Below, piece by piece: positions 44,198-53,813 of a stretch of 64,000 nt of DNA. Numbering within the stretch: the stretch's first letter is position 1; each line of letters opens with the position of its first letter. The notes below the pieces were generated by a model. It was not told where the DNA came from and made no database searches. It was given only the letters and a program-made list of their open reading frames with translations. The DNA comes from Deinococcus roseus (GTDB taxonomy: Bacteria > Deinococcota > Deinococci > Deinococcales > Deinococcaceae): positions 47,841-111,840 of the forward strand of contig NZ_BMOD01000016.1 of assembly GCF_014646895.1 (NCBI RefSeq), given 5' to 3'. The position numbers and the translations under genes are program-made.

Positions 44198-44593
44198 TTA
44201 CTTCTGTTTTTTGGCAGCGCCAGCCTGCAGCATGCGGCCACGGTCGGCTTTGATCTTGGCTGCTTTGCCGCGCAGTTCACGCAGGTAGTACAGCTTGCTG
44301 CGACGCACTTTACCGCGTTCCAGCACAGTCACGCCCTGGATGATGGGGCTGTTGAAGGGGAAGACACGCTCCACGCCTTCACCAAAGGAAATTTTGCGCA
44401 CGGTGAAGCTCTTGCCTGCACCGCTGTTGTTCACGGCAATGACAACGCCTTCGAAAGCCTGCACACGGGTGCGGGTGCCTTCGACCACTTTGGTGTCCAC
44501 ACGGACGGTGTCACCAGCGCGGAATTCGGGGATGTCGGTACGGATTTGCGCCTGGGTCACACTGCGCAGAATGCTGCCACGGTTGAGGGTCAT
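44198..44593 (-). CDS. rplS: Ribosomal protein bL19
   Basis: This 131-residue protein is ribosomal protein L19, located at the 30S-50S interface. Family sequence is clear: FRAGDTVRVDTKVVEGTRTRVQAFEGVVIA, FTVRKISFGEGVERVFPF and GKVRRSKLYYLRELRGKAAKIK. The C-terminal extension of about 12 residues (QAGAAKKQK) is basic. The ATG follows AAGGAG. The usual rpsP-rimM-trmD partners are not next to it, so it is a single-gene unit here, as its own terminator also indicates. Confidence 0.97.
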   Translation of the reverse strand: MTLNRGSILRSVTQAQIRTDIPEFRAGDTVRVDTKVVEGTRTRVQAFEGVVIAVNNSGAGKSFTVRKISFGEGVERVFPFNSPIIQGVTVLERGKVRRSKLYYLRELRGKAAKIKADRGRMLQAGAAKKQK

Positions 44594-44746
44594 GATATGC
44601 TCCTTCGCAAAAGGCGGACCAGTGCTTCAGTTCAAACAGAGTCACTGTTCACTTTTACTTCATGCCTTTTTGGCACGTAAAAAAGAGTGTACCACGGGTG
44701 GGGGCGGGGCGTCCAGAGAGGCTTTGTCTCAGGGCCCCCGGCCTCT

Positions 44747-45289
44747 TCACCTCAGCAAATCCACCACTTTGGCCCCAATCAATCGCGCCCGCTCCAGAGG
44801 GGTTTTGCCTTCCCGGTCGCGGGTTTTGCGGTCTGCGCCCTGATCAAGCAGGAATTCCACAGCTTCCCGGTCTCCTTTGACCACGGCCACGTGCAGGGGG
44901 GTGAGGGTGCCTTCGGGTTCATTGACAGGAGCACCCTGCTGAACCAGGCATTTGAGCACCTCGAAGTTGCCTCCCATGATGGCGTGGAACACCACGCTGA
45001 GGTTGTGGGCCCCTCTGGCCTGTACGCATTCGGGGTGTTTTTGCACGGTTTTCATGACCTCATCCAGGTTGCCCAGGGCGGCCCAGGTGCAGATGTCGGG
45101 TTTGGCTCCAGCCTCGATCAGGAAGGCCATGATGTCTTTGTTCCCCACATGGGCAGCGGCTCCAAGGGGGGTTTCATTCCAGCTGGCCCGGGCGTGAACC
45201 AGTCCGGGGATGTTCCTGAGGAGCTGTTTCACTTTGTTCAGGTCGTGGTGCGCAGCCATCACAAAGCTGTTCTGCTCTTCCTGCTTCAT
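44747..45289 (-). CDS. Ankyrin-repeat protein
   Basis: This 180-residue protein has four to five ankyrin repeats; the clearest are ETPLGAAAHVGNKDIMAFLIEAGAKPD, and the pair TPLHVAVVKGDREAVEFLLDQGAD and KTPLERARLIGAKVVDLLR (each about 33 residues). The N-terminal repeat is weaker (FVMAAHHDLNKVKQLL). There is no signal peptide, so it should act in the cytoplasm by binding a partner protein that cannot be guessed. TAAAAT lies six bases before the ATG at 45289, indicating a leaderless transcript. It is a single gene. Confidence 0.87.
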   Translation of the reverse strand: MKQEEQNSFVMAAHHDLNKVKQLLRNIPGLVHARASWNETPLGAAAHVGNKDIMAFLIEAGAKPDICTWAALGNLDEVMKTVQKHPECVQARGAHNLSVVFHAIMGGNFEVLKCLVQQGAPVNEPEGTLTPLHVAVVKGDREAVEFLLDQGADRKTRDREGKTPLERARLIGAKVVDLLR

Positions 45290-45497
45290 AGGGTCATTTT
45301 AGGTTTGCTTTTTGCAGAAAGGTGTGATCAACCCCTGAGGGCTGGATGTGATGAAGGTCACCTGAAACACCATGTTGTCTGTGCAAATGGTGTTTCCTGG
45401 CTGCCAGTGCAGTTTTTTTGCATTCAATTCAAAACGTTTGCTGGCTTGCTTTTGAAAGTTTGATGGGAAAAGCCACAAAATGCCCCTTTGAACACAG

Positions 45498-45522
45498 AAG
45501 AACCCTGATGGTCAGGGTTCTT
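45498..45522. terminator. Hairpin downstream of the RND operon
   Basis: AAGAACCCTGA and TCAGGGTTCTT form an 11 bp perfect stem with a three-base loop, 38 bp after the last gene of the efflux operon. No T-run follows on either strand. The remaining part of the 45290-45559 spacer is AT-rich without a gene. Confidence 0.6.
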
Positions 45523-45559
45523 CCTCATGGACAGGTTTTTCAGCTGGCTTTGGTTGATT

Positions 45560-48500
45560 TTATTCTGCGATCAGACGCACACCACTCTCAAAACGTTTGC
45601 GCTCAAAGAGGTAAAACACCGCTGGCACCACAAAAAGGGTCAGCAGGGTTCCAGTGAGCACCCCTCCCAGCACAATCACACCCAGGGGTTTACGCAGCTC
45701 TCCCCCTTCTCCGATGCCCAGAATCAGGGGCAACGAGATCACCAGCACGGTGATGGTGGTCATCAGGATGGGGCGCAGACGCAGTTTGGCGGCTTCCACC
45801 AGTGCTTCACGCAAATCCATGCTTTTGGCCTCCCGCACCACGAAGTCCAGCAGCAAAATGGCGTTTTTGGTGACCAGACCGATCAGCAGCACCGTTCCCA
45901 GCACACTGACCACATCCAGACCCGTCCCAAACCAGTAGCTGAACCAGAAGGCACCCACCAGGGCCAGCGGAATGGGCAGCAGGATGTAGAAAGGGTACCT
46001 GAAGCTGTTGAACTGGCTGGCGATCACCAGGAAGTTCAGCACCAGGGCCAGCCCGAAAGCAAAGGGCGCTGCGCTGATCAGGTCATTCAGGAACTCGCTG
46101 TTGCCGTCCTGCGCCAGCGTCACCTGATCGTCAATGACCTTCTGGTCCACAAAGTCCTGCTGCAATTCTTTCTGCACCTGGGCCAGACCGGGAGCGCCTG
46201 GGCGCAGGTTGGCATAAACCACGGTGCCGAATTGCTGGTCCTGACGGGTCAACTGGGCCGGGGCACGGCTGGATTCAAAGTGTCCCAGGGCAGACAGCGG
46301 CAAAGAGCCTTGCAGGGCAGGGGAAGAGATGGGCAGGGAAAGCAGGGCCGAGGCATTGCCCACCAGACCCGGATCGGCTTTCAGCACGATCTTGTATTCA
46401 TCCCCGTTGCGACGGACAATGCCCGCCTCTGACCCGGAGTTGAAGGTCTTGAGGGTGTTGGCGATGTCAAAGGGGGTGATTCCTGTTCCGACCAGCCTGT
46501 CCCGGTCTGGAATGAAAACCTGTTCTGGAGTGGTTTCAGAAAGGTTGCTGCGCACATCCACGGTGTAGGGTCTGGCCCGCAGCACATCCATCATCTTTTC
46601 GGTGCGCTCGGCCAGCAGTTCCGGGGTGGGGGCTTTCAGGAAGTAGGCGATGTCGCTCTCTCCCTGGGGTCCGCCCTGCGGAATCTGCAGTTTGACATCC
46701 ACCTGGGGGTTGTTCTTGTACAGCTCTGCAACGTCCTTGCGGTAGTCTTCCGCCAGTTCGTACACGCTGCGGGAACGCTGGCCTTTTTTCAGCAGTTCGA
46801 TGGTCATGGAAGACCGTTCGGGGCCGCCAGAGCCCACCTGGGTTTCCACCACTTTCACTTCCGGCTTTTTCAGGAAGTAGTTTTCCAGCAGCCGGGTGTT
46901 CTCGTTGGTGCTGGACAGGCTGGTGCCTTTGGGCTGTTTCAGATTGACAATCAGGATGCTGTTGTCGGTTTTGGGGGTGAAGTTGAAGGGGATTTTGGGA
47001 CCCACCACCCCAAGAGACAGCAGGGTCAAAACAGCCAGCACAATGATGATCCAGGGGCGCTTCAATCCTGCAGCCAGAATGCTGGCATACCCGTTCTGCA
47101 GCCCGTTGAATCCCCGGTTGTTCAGTTCATGCAGGTTGCTGGAGGTGGCGTTGAACAGCTCAAAGACGATGTTGAACAGGTAAATGAACAGCCCCCAGGC
47201 CAGAGGGTAGGCAATCACACCCACCAGACCTGTGGGTTGTTTGATGCCCAGCCAAAACATCAGAACCGTCAGGGTGAGCAAACTCCAGGGGTTTTTGTAA
47301 AACGTTGTGACCCCATGCACAAAATTTTTAGGACCCAGGGTGTGTCGGGCAGCTTCACTGAAGGTCAGCTCTTTGGGATCCGGGAAGTAGGCCATGCGCA
47401 CGGTCAGAAAGAACAGGGCTTCTGCCCAGGACACCGCCACCGCAGCAGCCAGCACCACCCCGAACTGTTTGAAGAACTGTCCCACAATGCCGGGCAGGAA
47501 GCTGATGGGAATGAACACCGCCATCAGGGACAGCGTGGAGGCAGAAACCGCACTGGTGACCTCACTGGCCCCTTTCAGCACCGACTCTTTCAGACTGTAT
47601 CCCAGACGGCGGTAACGCTCCACGTTTTCCGCCACCACGATGGAGTCGTCTACAACGATACCCACCGCCACAATGATGGCCAGCAGCGAGATGATGTTGA
47701 AGGTGAACCCCAGCAGCTTGAACATGATGATGGCACCCAGAATGGAAATCGGGATCGCCAGCACCACCGAAAACACCGTGTTCAGTTTCCCCAGAAACAC
47801 CAGACACACGATGCTCACCACCAGAATGGTCAGCAGGGCGTCTTTCCAGGTGTCCTCCACCTGCAGCTTGATGGCCTCGGTGGTGTCGGAAACGATGGTG
47901 GTTTTGTATCCCTCGGGCAGTTTCAGGTCTGCCAGCATGGCCCGAATGTCTGCCGCCACCGACACGCTGTTGGAATCGCTGCTTTTCTGGATGGAAAGGG
48001 TGATGACAGGTTCACCATTCACCCGGCTGTAGGAATCCAGTTCAGCACTGCTGTCCCGCACCACGGCCAGGTCCTGCACTTTCAGGCCACGGGAAGAATC
48101 CACGGTGATGTTGGCCACGTCCTGGGTGGTTTTTGCGGTGTTCCTCAGGCTGTAGGTGATGCGCTCACCCTGAAAGTTGCTGGATCCGGCAGCCAGGTTC
48201 AGGCTGTTGGCAGAGATGGCCTGCGAAATCTGCGAGGGGGTGATCTTGTAGGCGGCCAGTCTGGCAGGATCCACCAGGATCTGAATCTGGCGGGTGGGGG
48301 CACCGTTCACCGTCACCCCGGTGACCCCGGAAACCCGTTGCAGCTTGAGTTTCAGGATGTCCTCTGCGTACTTGGAGACCTCCAGCAAATCCTGACCGGG
48401 AGCACTGAGCGCCACCGAGAGGATCGGCTGCGCAGTGGGGTCGAATTTTTCCACCACCGGGGCATTGGCGTCTGAGGGAATGCTGCTTCTGGCGCTGTTG

Positions 48501-48844
48501 ACCCGCTGGGAGACCTCCACAGCAGCCTGATCGGGGTTCTTGCCGTACTCAAACTGCACGATCACCTGCGAGACGTTCTCACTGCTGGTGGAACTCACCG
48601 AGTCAATGCCGGGCAGGGTGGCCAGTGCATCTTCAATGGGTTTGGAGACCTGGTTGGCCACCTCCTCGGGGCCTGCTCCAGGGTAAGTGGTGACCACGGC
48701 CACCACCGGCACCTCGAATTTGGGCAGCACATCCACCCCAATGCCCCGGAAGCTGATGATGCCCACCAGAATCAGTGCCCCAAAGATCGCCGTCGCAAAC
48801 ACAAAACGGTTCACGAAAAACTGGACGATTGGGCTTTCTTTCAC
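45560..48844 (-). CDS. RND multidrug efflux permease (HAE1/AcrB type)
   Basis: This 1094-residue inner-membrane pump has 12 predicted helices in two halves, each followed by a large periplasmic domain. The proton-relay aspartates are Asp399 and Asp400 in GIVVDDSIVVAEN, and the porter-domain start FEVPVVAVVTTYPGAGPEEV is typical of AcrB/MexB relatives. A hydrophobic insertion lies near residues 500-560. It should work with the adaptor gene (overlapping by four bases) and the TolC-like gene pair in the same operon to expel hydrophobic compounds. Substrates are unknown. Confidence 0.94.
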   Translation of the reverse strand: MKESPIVQFFVNRFVFATAIFGALILVGIISFRGIGVDVLPKFEVPVVAVVTTYPGAGPEEVANQVSKPIEDALATLPGIDSVSSTSSENVSQVIVQFEYGKNPDQAAVEVSQRVNSARSSIPSDANAPVVEKFDPTAQPILSVALSAPGQDLLEVSKYAEDILKLKLQRVSGVTGVTVNGAPTRQIQILVDPARLAAYKITPSQISQAISANSLNLAAGSSNFQGERITYSLRNTAKTTQDVANITVDSSRGLKVQDLAVVRDSSAELDSYSRVNGEPVITLSIQKSSDSNSVSVAADIRAMLADLKLPEGYKTTIVSDTTEAIKLQVEDTWKDALLTILVVSIVCLVFLGKLNTVFSVVLAIPISILGAIIMFKLLGFTFNIISLLAIIVAVGIVVDDSIVVAENVERYRRLGYSLKESVLKGASEVTSAVSASTLSLMAVFIPISFLPGIVGQFFKQFGVVLAAAVAVSWAEALFFLTVRMAYFPDPKELTFSEAARHTLGPKNFVHGVTTFYKNPWSLLTLTVLMFWLGIKQPTGLVGVIAYPLAWGLFIYLFNIVFELFNATSSNLHELNNRGFNGLQNGYASILAAGLKRPWIIIVLAVLTLLSLGVVGPKIPFNFTPKTDNSILIVNLKQPKGTSLSSTNENTRLLENYFLKKPEVKVVETQVGSGGPERSSMTIELLKKGQRSRSVYELAEDYRKDVAELYKNNPQVDVKLQIPQGGPQGESDIAYFLKAPTPELLAERTEKMMDVLRARPYTVDVRSNLSETTPEQVFIPDRDRLVGTGITPFDIANTLKTFNSGSEAGIVRRNGDEYKIVLKADPGLVGNASALLSLPISSPALQGSLPLSALGHFESSRAPAQLTRQDQQFGTVVYANLRPGAPGLAQVQKELQQDFVDQKVIDDQVTLAQDGNSEFLNDLISAAPFAFGLALVLNFLVIASQFNSFRYPFYILLPIPLALVGAFWFSYWFGTGLDVVSVLGTVLLIGLVTKNAILLLDFVVREAKSMDLREALVEAAKLRLRPILMTTITVLVISLPLILGIGEGGELRKPLGVIVLGGVLTGTLLTLFVVPAVFYLFERKRFESGVRLIAE

Positions 48845-50067
48845 TGCACCACCTCAACGCGGGTGCCTTCGGTCAGCTCTGCAGGCAGGGGGTAAATGAC
48901 ATGCTCGCCTCCCTGCAGACCAGAGAGGGCCACTTTGCCATCTGCTTCTCCCAGGCTGCTCACTTGCACGGCTTTTGCGAGGTTGTCTTTCACCACAAAG
49001 ACCTGGGTGATGCCTTCTGTGACCCTGAGGGCACTGGCGGGCACCAGGGTGCCTTTGGCAATGCGCAGGTCGTAAGCCAGGGTGGCGGTGCTGCCTGCAG
49101 GAATCTGCCCTGCTGCACCCACCCGTGCCACCAGTTCAATCAGGCGGTCCTGGCCAGGAACCTGACTCTGGCGCACCAGTCTGGCGGTGTAATCCTTGCC
49201 TGCAAATTTGAGCACCAGCGGGGTTCCGACTGTGAACTGGCTGGACTGCTCAGGAGGAAGCCTGAACACCCCCTCCAGGGTGGAAGGATCGGAAATCCTG
49301 AAGGCACGTGCTCCTGTGGACAGGAACTCGCCCACATTCACACTGACCTCATTGATCACCCCACCAAAGGGCGCTTTGATTCGGGCATCCTGCATGGCTT
49401 TGCGGGCGGTCTGGGCCTGGTTCTGGGCCTGGCTGACCTGCACTTCCAGGAGGGCCAGGTCTTCTTTTCCAGAGCGTCCGGTGCGGGTCAGGCTGTCCTG
49501 TGCGCTCTGCAACTGGTTCTCAGCATTGCTGACATTCAGGCTGAGGTTCTGCAAATCCAGCTGGGCAATGCCCCCCACCTTCTGCAGTTCCAGCCCCTCG
49601 CTGTAACGCTTCTGGGCCAGTTTGAGGCTCTGACTGGCGGTCGCCACCTGGGCTTGCAGCAAGACCAGGCTTTCCTGCTGGGCCTTACGGGCCTTGTCCA
49701 GGTTGATCTGGGCAGAACGCACCGACAGTTCAGCGTTGCTGACCTGGGTGTTCAGAGCGTCGGTGTCCAGCTCAATGACCGTCTGGTCTTTCTGAACCGC
49801 TGTGCCTTCTGGAGCCAGAATGGCTTTGACCTGACCGCTGCCCGTGCTGCCCACAAAGCTTTCTTTGACCGGGCTGAGGGTCACGCTGACTGTGCGGTCA
49901 CTGCTGAGCACCCCAGAGGTGGCCTGCACCACTTTCACCTTGCGGGTCAGTTCCTGCTTGACCACTTCTGGCTTTGATTCTGTGGTCTGGGACTGCTCCT
50001 TCTCTTTGGGGGTGCAGGCAGCCAACAGCAAGGCGGCGCCCACCCCCAGAAACCACAGTTTGCGCAT
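48841..50067 (-). CDS. RND adaptor (membrane fusion) lipoprotein
   Basis: This 408-residue protein has a lipoprotein signal (LLLAAC, Cys about 18), a lipoyl-type half motif (VKAILAPEGTAVQKDQTVIELDT), a long alpha hairpin (about 115-235, coiled coil), the second lipoyl half (ARIKAPFGGVINEVSVNVGEF) and a C-terminal beta-barrel. It bridges the RND pump and the outer-membrane duct. The ATG at 50067 overlaps the preceding stop codon by one base (TGATG). The unusually long hairpin suits a duct that may lack a full TolC tunnel (inference). Confidence 0.93.
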   Translation of the reverse strand: MRKLWFLGVGAALLLAACTPKEKEQSQTTESKPEVVKQELTRKVKVVQATSGVLSSDRTVSVTLSPVKESFVGSTGSGQVKAILAPEGTAVQKDQTVIELDTDALNTQVSNAELSVRSAQINLDKARKAQQESLVLLQAQVATASQSLKLAQKRYSEGLELQKVGGIAQLDLQNLSLNVSNAENQLQSAQDSLTRTGRSGKEDLALLEVQVSQAQNQAQTARKAMQDARIKAPFGGVINEVSVNVGEFLSTGARAFRISDPSTLEGVFRLPPEQSSQFTVGTPLVLKFAGKDYTARLVRQSQVPGQDRLIELVARVGAAGQIPAGSTATLAYDLRIAKGTLVPASALRVTEGITQVFVVKDNLAKAVQVSSLGEADGKVALSGLQGGEHVIYPLPAELTEGTRVEVVQ

Positions 50068-51065
50068 CAACGTCCCCCTGAACCTGCCTGGAAGGCGTAG
50101 TAGGCTTTCAGGTACGTGTCTCTGGCCTGCAGCAGGGCCAGTTCAGATTGCAGCTCGGTCAGTTCGGCCCGCAGGTAATCAAAAGGGCTGATCAGTCCGC
50201 CCGAAAGGCGTTTTTTCTGGGTGGCCAGTTGCTCTTTCGCATTCTCTCTGGCTTTCAGTTGCACGTTGTAGCTTTTCTGGGCAGAAAGCAGGTTGTCATA
50301 CAGGCTCTGGGCCTGCACTTTCAGGCTGTTCTTCACATCCGAAAGGTTCTGCTGGGCCTGGGTCACGCTGCTTTTTGCGCTGTCGATCTGGGTCTGGGCA
50401 GCATAGCTGGGATCCAGCAAATCCAGTTGCATCTGGGTCAGTTCCACAGCCTGGGCAATTTGCAGGGTGTTGGGGCTGCGTTCCACAATCTGGGCAATGG
50501 CTTCACTTTTGGGCAAATCTGGCAAACCCAGTTGATCGCTGATCTTGTCAAATTTCCCGATCAGATTGGAAAGGCTCTGTTTGGCGAGGTTCAGGCCATT
50601 GGTGGCTGCCGTGACGTTCTTTTCAGCATCAGCCACCTGCTGCTCTGCATCTTTGACATCCAGGGCCGTGCCACTGCCATTTTTCTGGCGGATCTGGGCA
50701 ATTTTCAGGGCCTGTTCCAGCACATCAGAGGACTTGCGCAGCAGCGTCACCTGAAACTGGGCCTCCAGAACAGAGGTGTAGGCACTGACAATCTGGGACT
50801 GTGCCTGACGCACGGCATCGTCATATTTGACCTGGGCGGTTTTGAGGCGTTGCTTTGCCTGAATTTCGGTGGGACGGGTCAACAGCGGATCCGAGAGGGT
50901 GCGGGTCAGGTTGGCCTGTGCGTCTTCCACTTCCAGTTTGGCCAGCACCACGCTGCCCACCTGGTCCACCTGCTTGAGGGCATCTGGAAGGGTGTACTGC
51001 TGTGCAAAAGCACTGCTGGTCAGAAACAGGGTCACAAAAAGGGTGTGTTGCAGGGTCTTTTTCAT
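50067..51065 (-). CDS. TolC-like helical protein apparently lacking the beta-barrel strands
   Basis: This 332-residue protein has a signal peptide (cut after AFA) and otherwise reads as long alpha helices of TolC type (ADAEKNVTAATNGLNLAKQSLSN, LKAYYAFQAG). Where TolC proteins insert beta strands between the helix pairs, this one has only short turns (SDPLLTRPTEIQAKQ and LDLLDPSYAAQTQIDSA). It may be a periplasmic tunnel piece or a partner of the full TolC gene just upstream. It overlaps both neighbours by one to four bases. Confidence 0.82.
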   Translation of the reverse strand: MKKTLQHTLFVTLFLTSSAFAQQYTLPDALKQVDQVGSVVLAKLEVEDAQANLTRTLSDPLLTRPTEIQAKQRLKTAQVKYDDAVRQAQSQIVSAYTSVLEAQFQVTLLRKSSDVLEQALKIAQIRQKNGSGTALDVKDAEQQVADAEKNVTAATNGLNLAKQSLSNLIGKFDKISDQLGLPDLPKSEAIAQIVERSPNTLQIAQAVELTQMQLDLLDPSYAAQTQIDSAKSSVTQAQQNLSDVKNSLKVQAQSLYDNLLSAQKSYNVQLKARENAKEQLATQKKRLSGGLISPFDYLRAELTELQSELALLQARDTYLKAYYAFQAGSGGR

Positions 51066-52351
51066 GGGTTCACCTCGATGGGGGGAAGGGCGTAAAACTG
51101 GTAAGCATCCAGCACTTTTTGCAGCACATCCAGGCGGGCCTGCTGCTCGGCAAGCTGGGCCTGATGCAAATCCAGGTTGGCTTTCAGGGTTTCCAGAGGA
51201 CTGCTGAGGCCCAGCTCTTCACGTTTCTGGGCTTCTGACAGGGAAAGGGCAGCATTGCTGACCGCCTGGATTTTCAGGGCCAGCTGCCTGAGGGCCTGCT
51301 CATGGCGCATTTTCAGACTGGCTTCCTGCACTTCCCGGGTGAGGGCTGCATTTTTGACGGTGGCTTCCGCCGCAGCCAGTTGTGCATCTGCAGCACTTAA
51401 GGCTTCCCCAAGGGTGGGGGTCAGGGTGAACTTGAGGCCCAGGACAAGCTGGCTGTTCAGCACCTTGGTGTCTGTTGTGGAATCGTATTTGTAGGTGAGT
51501 GCAGGTTGCAGGGTGCTGGAATCCAGCGAGAAAGTCAGGTTGCTGTTGGCATTGGCCTGATAGGTGTACCTGGCATTGAAGGTGGGCAGAAACTGGCGTT
51601 TGAGGGCTTCCACCTGAATGCGGGTCTGCTCCAGCGCAAAAAGGGCATTCTGCTGTTCTGCACTCAGAGTGGGCACAGGGTATTTCAGGTTTTCGGGCAG
51701 TTGCACCTGGGCACTTCCCACCCAGGAGCTGAGGTTCAGTTCTGCCAGCCGAACATTCCCATCTGCAGAACGCACCTGTTCTTGTGCTTCCTGGTAGGCA
51801 CTTTCTGCAGTGCGCAGTTCTGCCGGGCTGGTTCCCCCTTTGCTGGCCCGGAGTTTTGTTCCTTCCAGGCTTTTCAGGGCCAGTTGTTCTCCCTGCTGGG
51901 CCAGTTGCTTGCCCAGCAGGGCAAGCTGCAATTGATGGGCTGCCACCAGCACCTGGGTTTCCGCCCGTGACAAAGCCACCCGAAAGCCCAGTTGTGCCTG
52001 CTTCACCCCCATTTCGGCTTTGCTGATCTGGTCTGCAGCATCACCATAAGGAAAAAGCTGGAATGATGCTGTCAATGTGGCATCCCAGCCAGCACTGTCT
52101 TTGAATCCTGGCATGCCATCCACGTAATCTGTGTTTTGATATCCACCCCCACCCACCAGGGTCACCGGGGACTGCAGGGCATTCAACTGGGCCTGTGCTG
52201 CCCGCAACTGCAAACTTGCCGAAAGCACACTGGGGTGTTTCAGGAGCTCCTGGGTCCAGCTCTGGGCCTGCCCCATGCCCAGGCCCAGACTGATGAGGCC
52301 TGCACCGAGCAGAAGCTTCCAACCTGCCAAACGCTTTATCTTGTGAATCAC
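51062..52351 (-). CDS. TolC-family outer membrane efflux protein
   Basis: This 429-residue protein has a signal peptide (cut near AQA), the two helix-rich halves of TolC, and beta-strand stretches at the expected points (DATLTASFQLFPYGD near 90 and FNARYTYQANANSNLTFSL and LVLGLKFTLTP near 250-310). It would form the outer-membrane exit duct for the RND pump. It follows the MarR gene with a four-base overlap. Two TolC-like proteins in series are unusual. Confidence 0.9.
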   Translation of the reverse strand: MIHKIKRLAGWKLLLGAGLISLGLGMGQAQSWTQELLKHPSVLSASLQLRAAQAQLNALQSPVTLVGGGGYQNTDYVDGMPGFKDSAGWDATLTASFQLFPYGDAADQISKAEMGVKQAQLGFRVALSRAETQVLVAAHQLQLALLGKQLAQQGEQLALKSLEGTKLRASKGGTSPAELRTAESAYQEAQEQVRSADGNVRLAELNLSSWVGSAQVQLPENLKYPVPTLSAEQQNALFALEQTRIQVEALKRQFLPTFNARYTYQANANSNLTFSLDSSTLQPALTYKYDSTTDTKVLNSQLVLGLKFTLTPTLGEALSAADAQLAAAEATVKNAALTREVQEASLKMRHEQALRQLALKIQAVSNAALSLSEAQKREELGLSSPLETLKANLDLHQAQLAEQQARLDVLQKVLDAYQFYALPPIEVNP

Positions 52352-52845
52352 GGTTTCTCCTTCATGTGCTGTGCATACCAGCCTTCCAGTGAATTGAGCA
52401 CCTGTTGCACCACCTGCAAATCTGCTCTGGACACCCCAGAGAACAGCTCATGGGCATGCCGATTCCAATGGTCCTCCAGTTCCTTCAGAAGTGCTTCCCC
52501 CTTTGGGAGGAGGCGCACCCGAGTCACCCTGCGGTCGCTGGCATCCGGGGTGCGTTCCAGCAGCTGCATCTTTTCCATCCGGTCAATCAGGGCGGTGTTG
52601 GTGGCCGGGGTCAGGCCGATGGTGCGGGCAATGTCACTGACACTCACTGGCAATTCCAGCTTGCTGTAAGGGGTGTTGCCTCCCACCACCTGCAACACCC
52701 CGTAGTGGATGTGGTGCAGCCCGTGCTGGTCCAGCATTTTGCCCACGTACATGTGCGACAGGTACATCAGCCGCAAATGGCCTTCTGCCAGTTGCAGATA
52801 GAGAGGGTCCCATTGGGAAAGTGCTTCGGGATCCGAATGGTTCAT
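52348..52845 (-). CDS. MarR-family regulator of the efflux operon
   Basis: This 165-residue protein has a winged helix with VSVSDIARTIGLTPATNTALIDRMEKMQLLERTPDASDRRVTRV, including the Asp-Arg-Arg wing, and helices for dimerisation at both ends. As first gene of an operon of five overlapping genes it very probably represses the operon and senses a pump substrate. The ATG at 52845 has no convincing ribosome site. An operator is expected just upstream; I could not pick one with confidence. Confidence 0.92.
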   Translation of the reverse strand: MNHSDPEALSQWDPLYLQLAEGHLRLMYLSHMYVGKMLDQHGLHHIHYGVLQVVGGNTPYSKLELPVSVSDIARTIGLTPATNTALIDRMEKMQLLERTPDASDRRVTRVRLLPKGEALLKELEDHWNRHAHELFSGVSRADLQVVQQVLNSLEGWYAQHMKEKP

Positions 52846-52970
52846 GAACCGATTATTTCAGAAGCCGAAGCATTGATTGTGATATGGCGCACAAGAAACT
52901 GAACCCCAGCTTAAAACCCAAAGCAGGGCCATCAGACCAAAATCAGGAAAAACCCCTCCTGCAAATGTTT

Positions 52971-53687
52971 TTATTTGCGCAGCTCAGCCAGTGCCGTCAC
53001 AGCGGCTGTGTAATCTGGATCCACTGTCAGTGCCTCTCGATACATTTCTCTGGCCATGCTGAAGTTCTTCAGGGCCTCATGGCACTGCCCCATCCAGTAG
53101 TACAGCTCTGGATAAGCAGGATGCACCAGGGGTTGACCAGCCTGCTGCAATGCAGCAAGTCCCTGCTTGAGGTGCTGCAAAGCCATTTCCGGTTGCTTCT
53201 GGGAAAACAACACCATCCCCAGATTCAAAAAAGGCCAGGGCTGGGAAGCTTCCAGGGCTTCTGCAAAAGCAAAAGCCTCTTTGGCCACATCCAGATGCCC
53301 AAAACGCCAGGCTGTGGCCCCCCAGTCCATCACATACTGGTAATTGTTGCCCAGATAACCTGCAGCTTTCAGGTCTGCCAGAGACTCGGGCACCTTGCCT
53401 TGCTCTGCCAGCACCAGACCCCGCACCCAGAACGCTTCCGCTGTCCATTCTGCAGCAGGAACTTTTTTCAATTCCAGCAAAGCCTGAGGCAGGTTGCCCT
53501 GCAAGTAAAACACCCGTGCCAGCAAAATGCGGGCCGCCGCAGATTCGGTTTTCAGGCTTTGTTGCAGCTGGGTTCTGGCGGTGACCAGTTCGCCGTTCTC
53601 AATCATTTCCCTGATTTTGCTCAAATTCTGGCTGTGGGCCACCCCCACCAGCAGGAGCGCCCAGATTGCCACACCCACAAATCGCAT
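52971..53687 (-). CDS. Exported TPR-repeat protein
   Basis: This 238-residue protein begins with a signal peptide (VGVAHS, cut near residue 19) followed by about six tetratricopeptide repeats, such as ARVFYLQGNLPQALLELKKVP, LGMVLFSQKQPEMALQHLKQGL and MGQCHEALKNFSMAREMYREALTVDPDY. It probably scaffolds an envelope complex. TATGGT (53694-53699) lies six bases before the ATG, so the transcript is leaderless. It follows slpA on the same strand past a strong terminator. Confidence 0.85.
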   Translation of the reverse strand: MRFVGVAIWALLLVGVAHSQNLSKIREMIENGELVTARTQLQQSLKTESAAARILLARVFYLQGNLPQALLELKKVPAAEWTAEAFWVRGLVLAEQGKVPESLADLKAAGYLGNNYQYVMDWGATAWRFGHLDVAKEAFAFAEALEASQPWPFLNLGMVLFSQKQPEMALQHLKQGLAALQQAGQPLVHPAYPELYYWMGQCHEALKNFSMAREMYREALTVDPDYTAAVTALAELRK

Positions 53688-53760
53688 AACAGCACCATAT
53701 CATGCCCATCTGAGGATCACAGTAAAGGAGCACAGGGCGGGAGCACAACAAAAAAACAAA

Positions 53761-53800
53761 AAACAAAAAAAGAAACCTCCGGGCGTCCCCGGAGGTTTCT
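53761..53800 (-). terminator. Intrinsic terminator of slpA
   Basis: A perfect 13 bp stem (AGAAACCTCCGGG with CCCGGAGGTTTCT, 53771-53800), followed on the minus strand by a long T-rich tract. Confidence 0.92.
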
Positions 53801-53813
53801 TGAGAAGTCAGGT

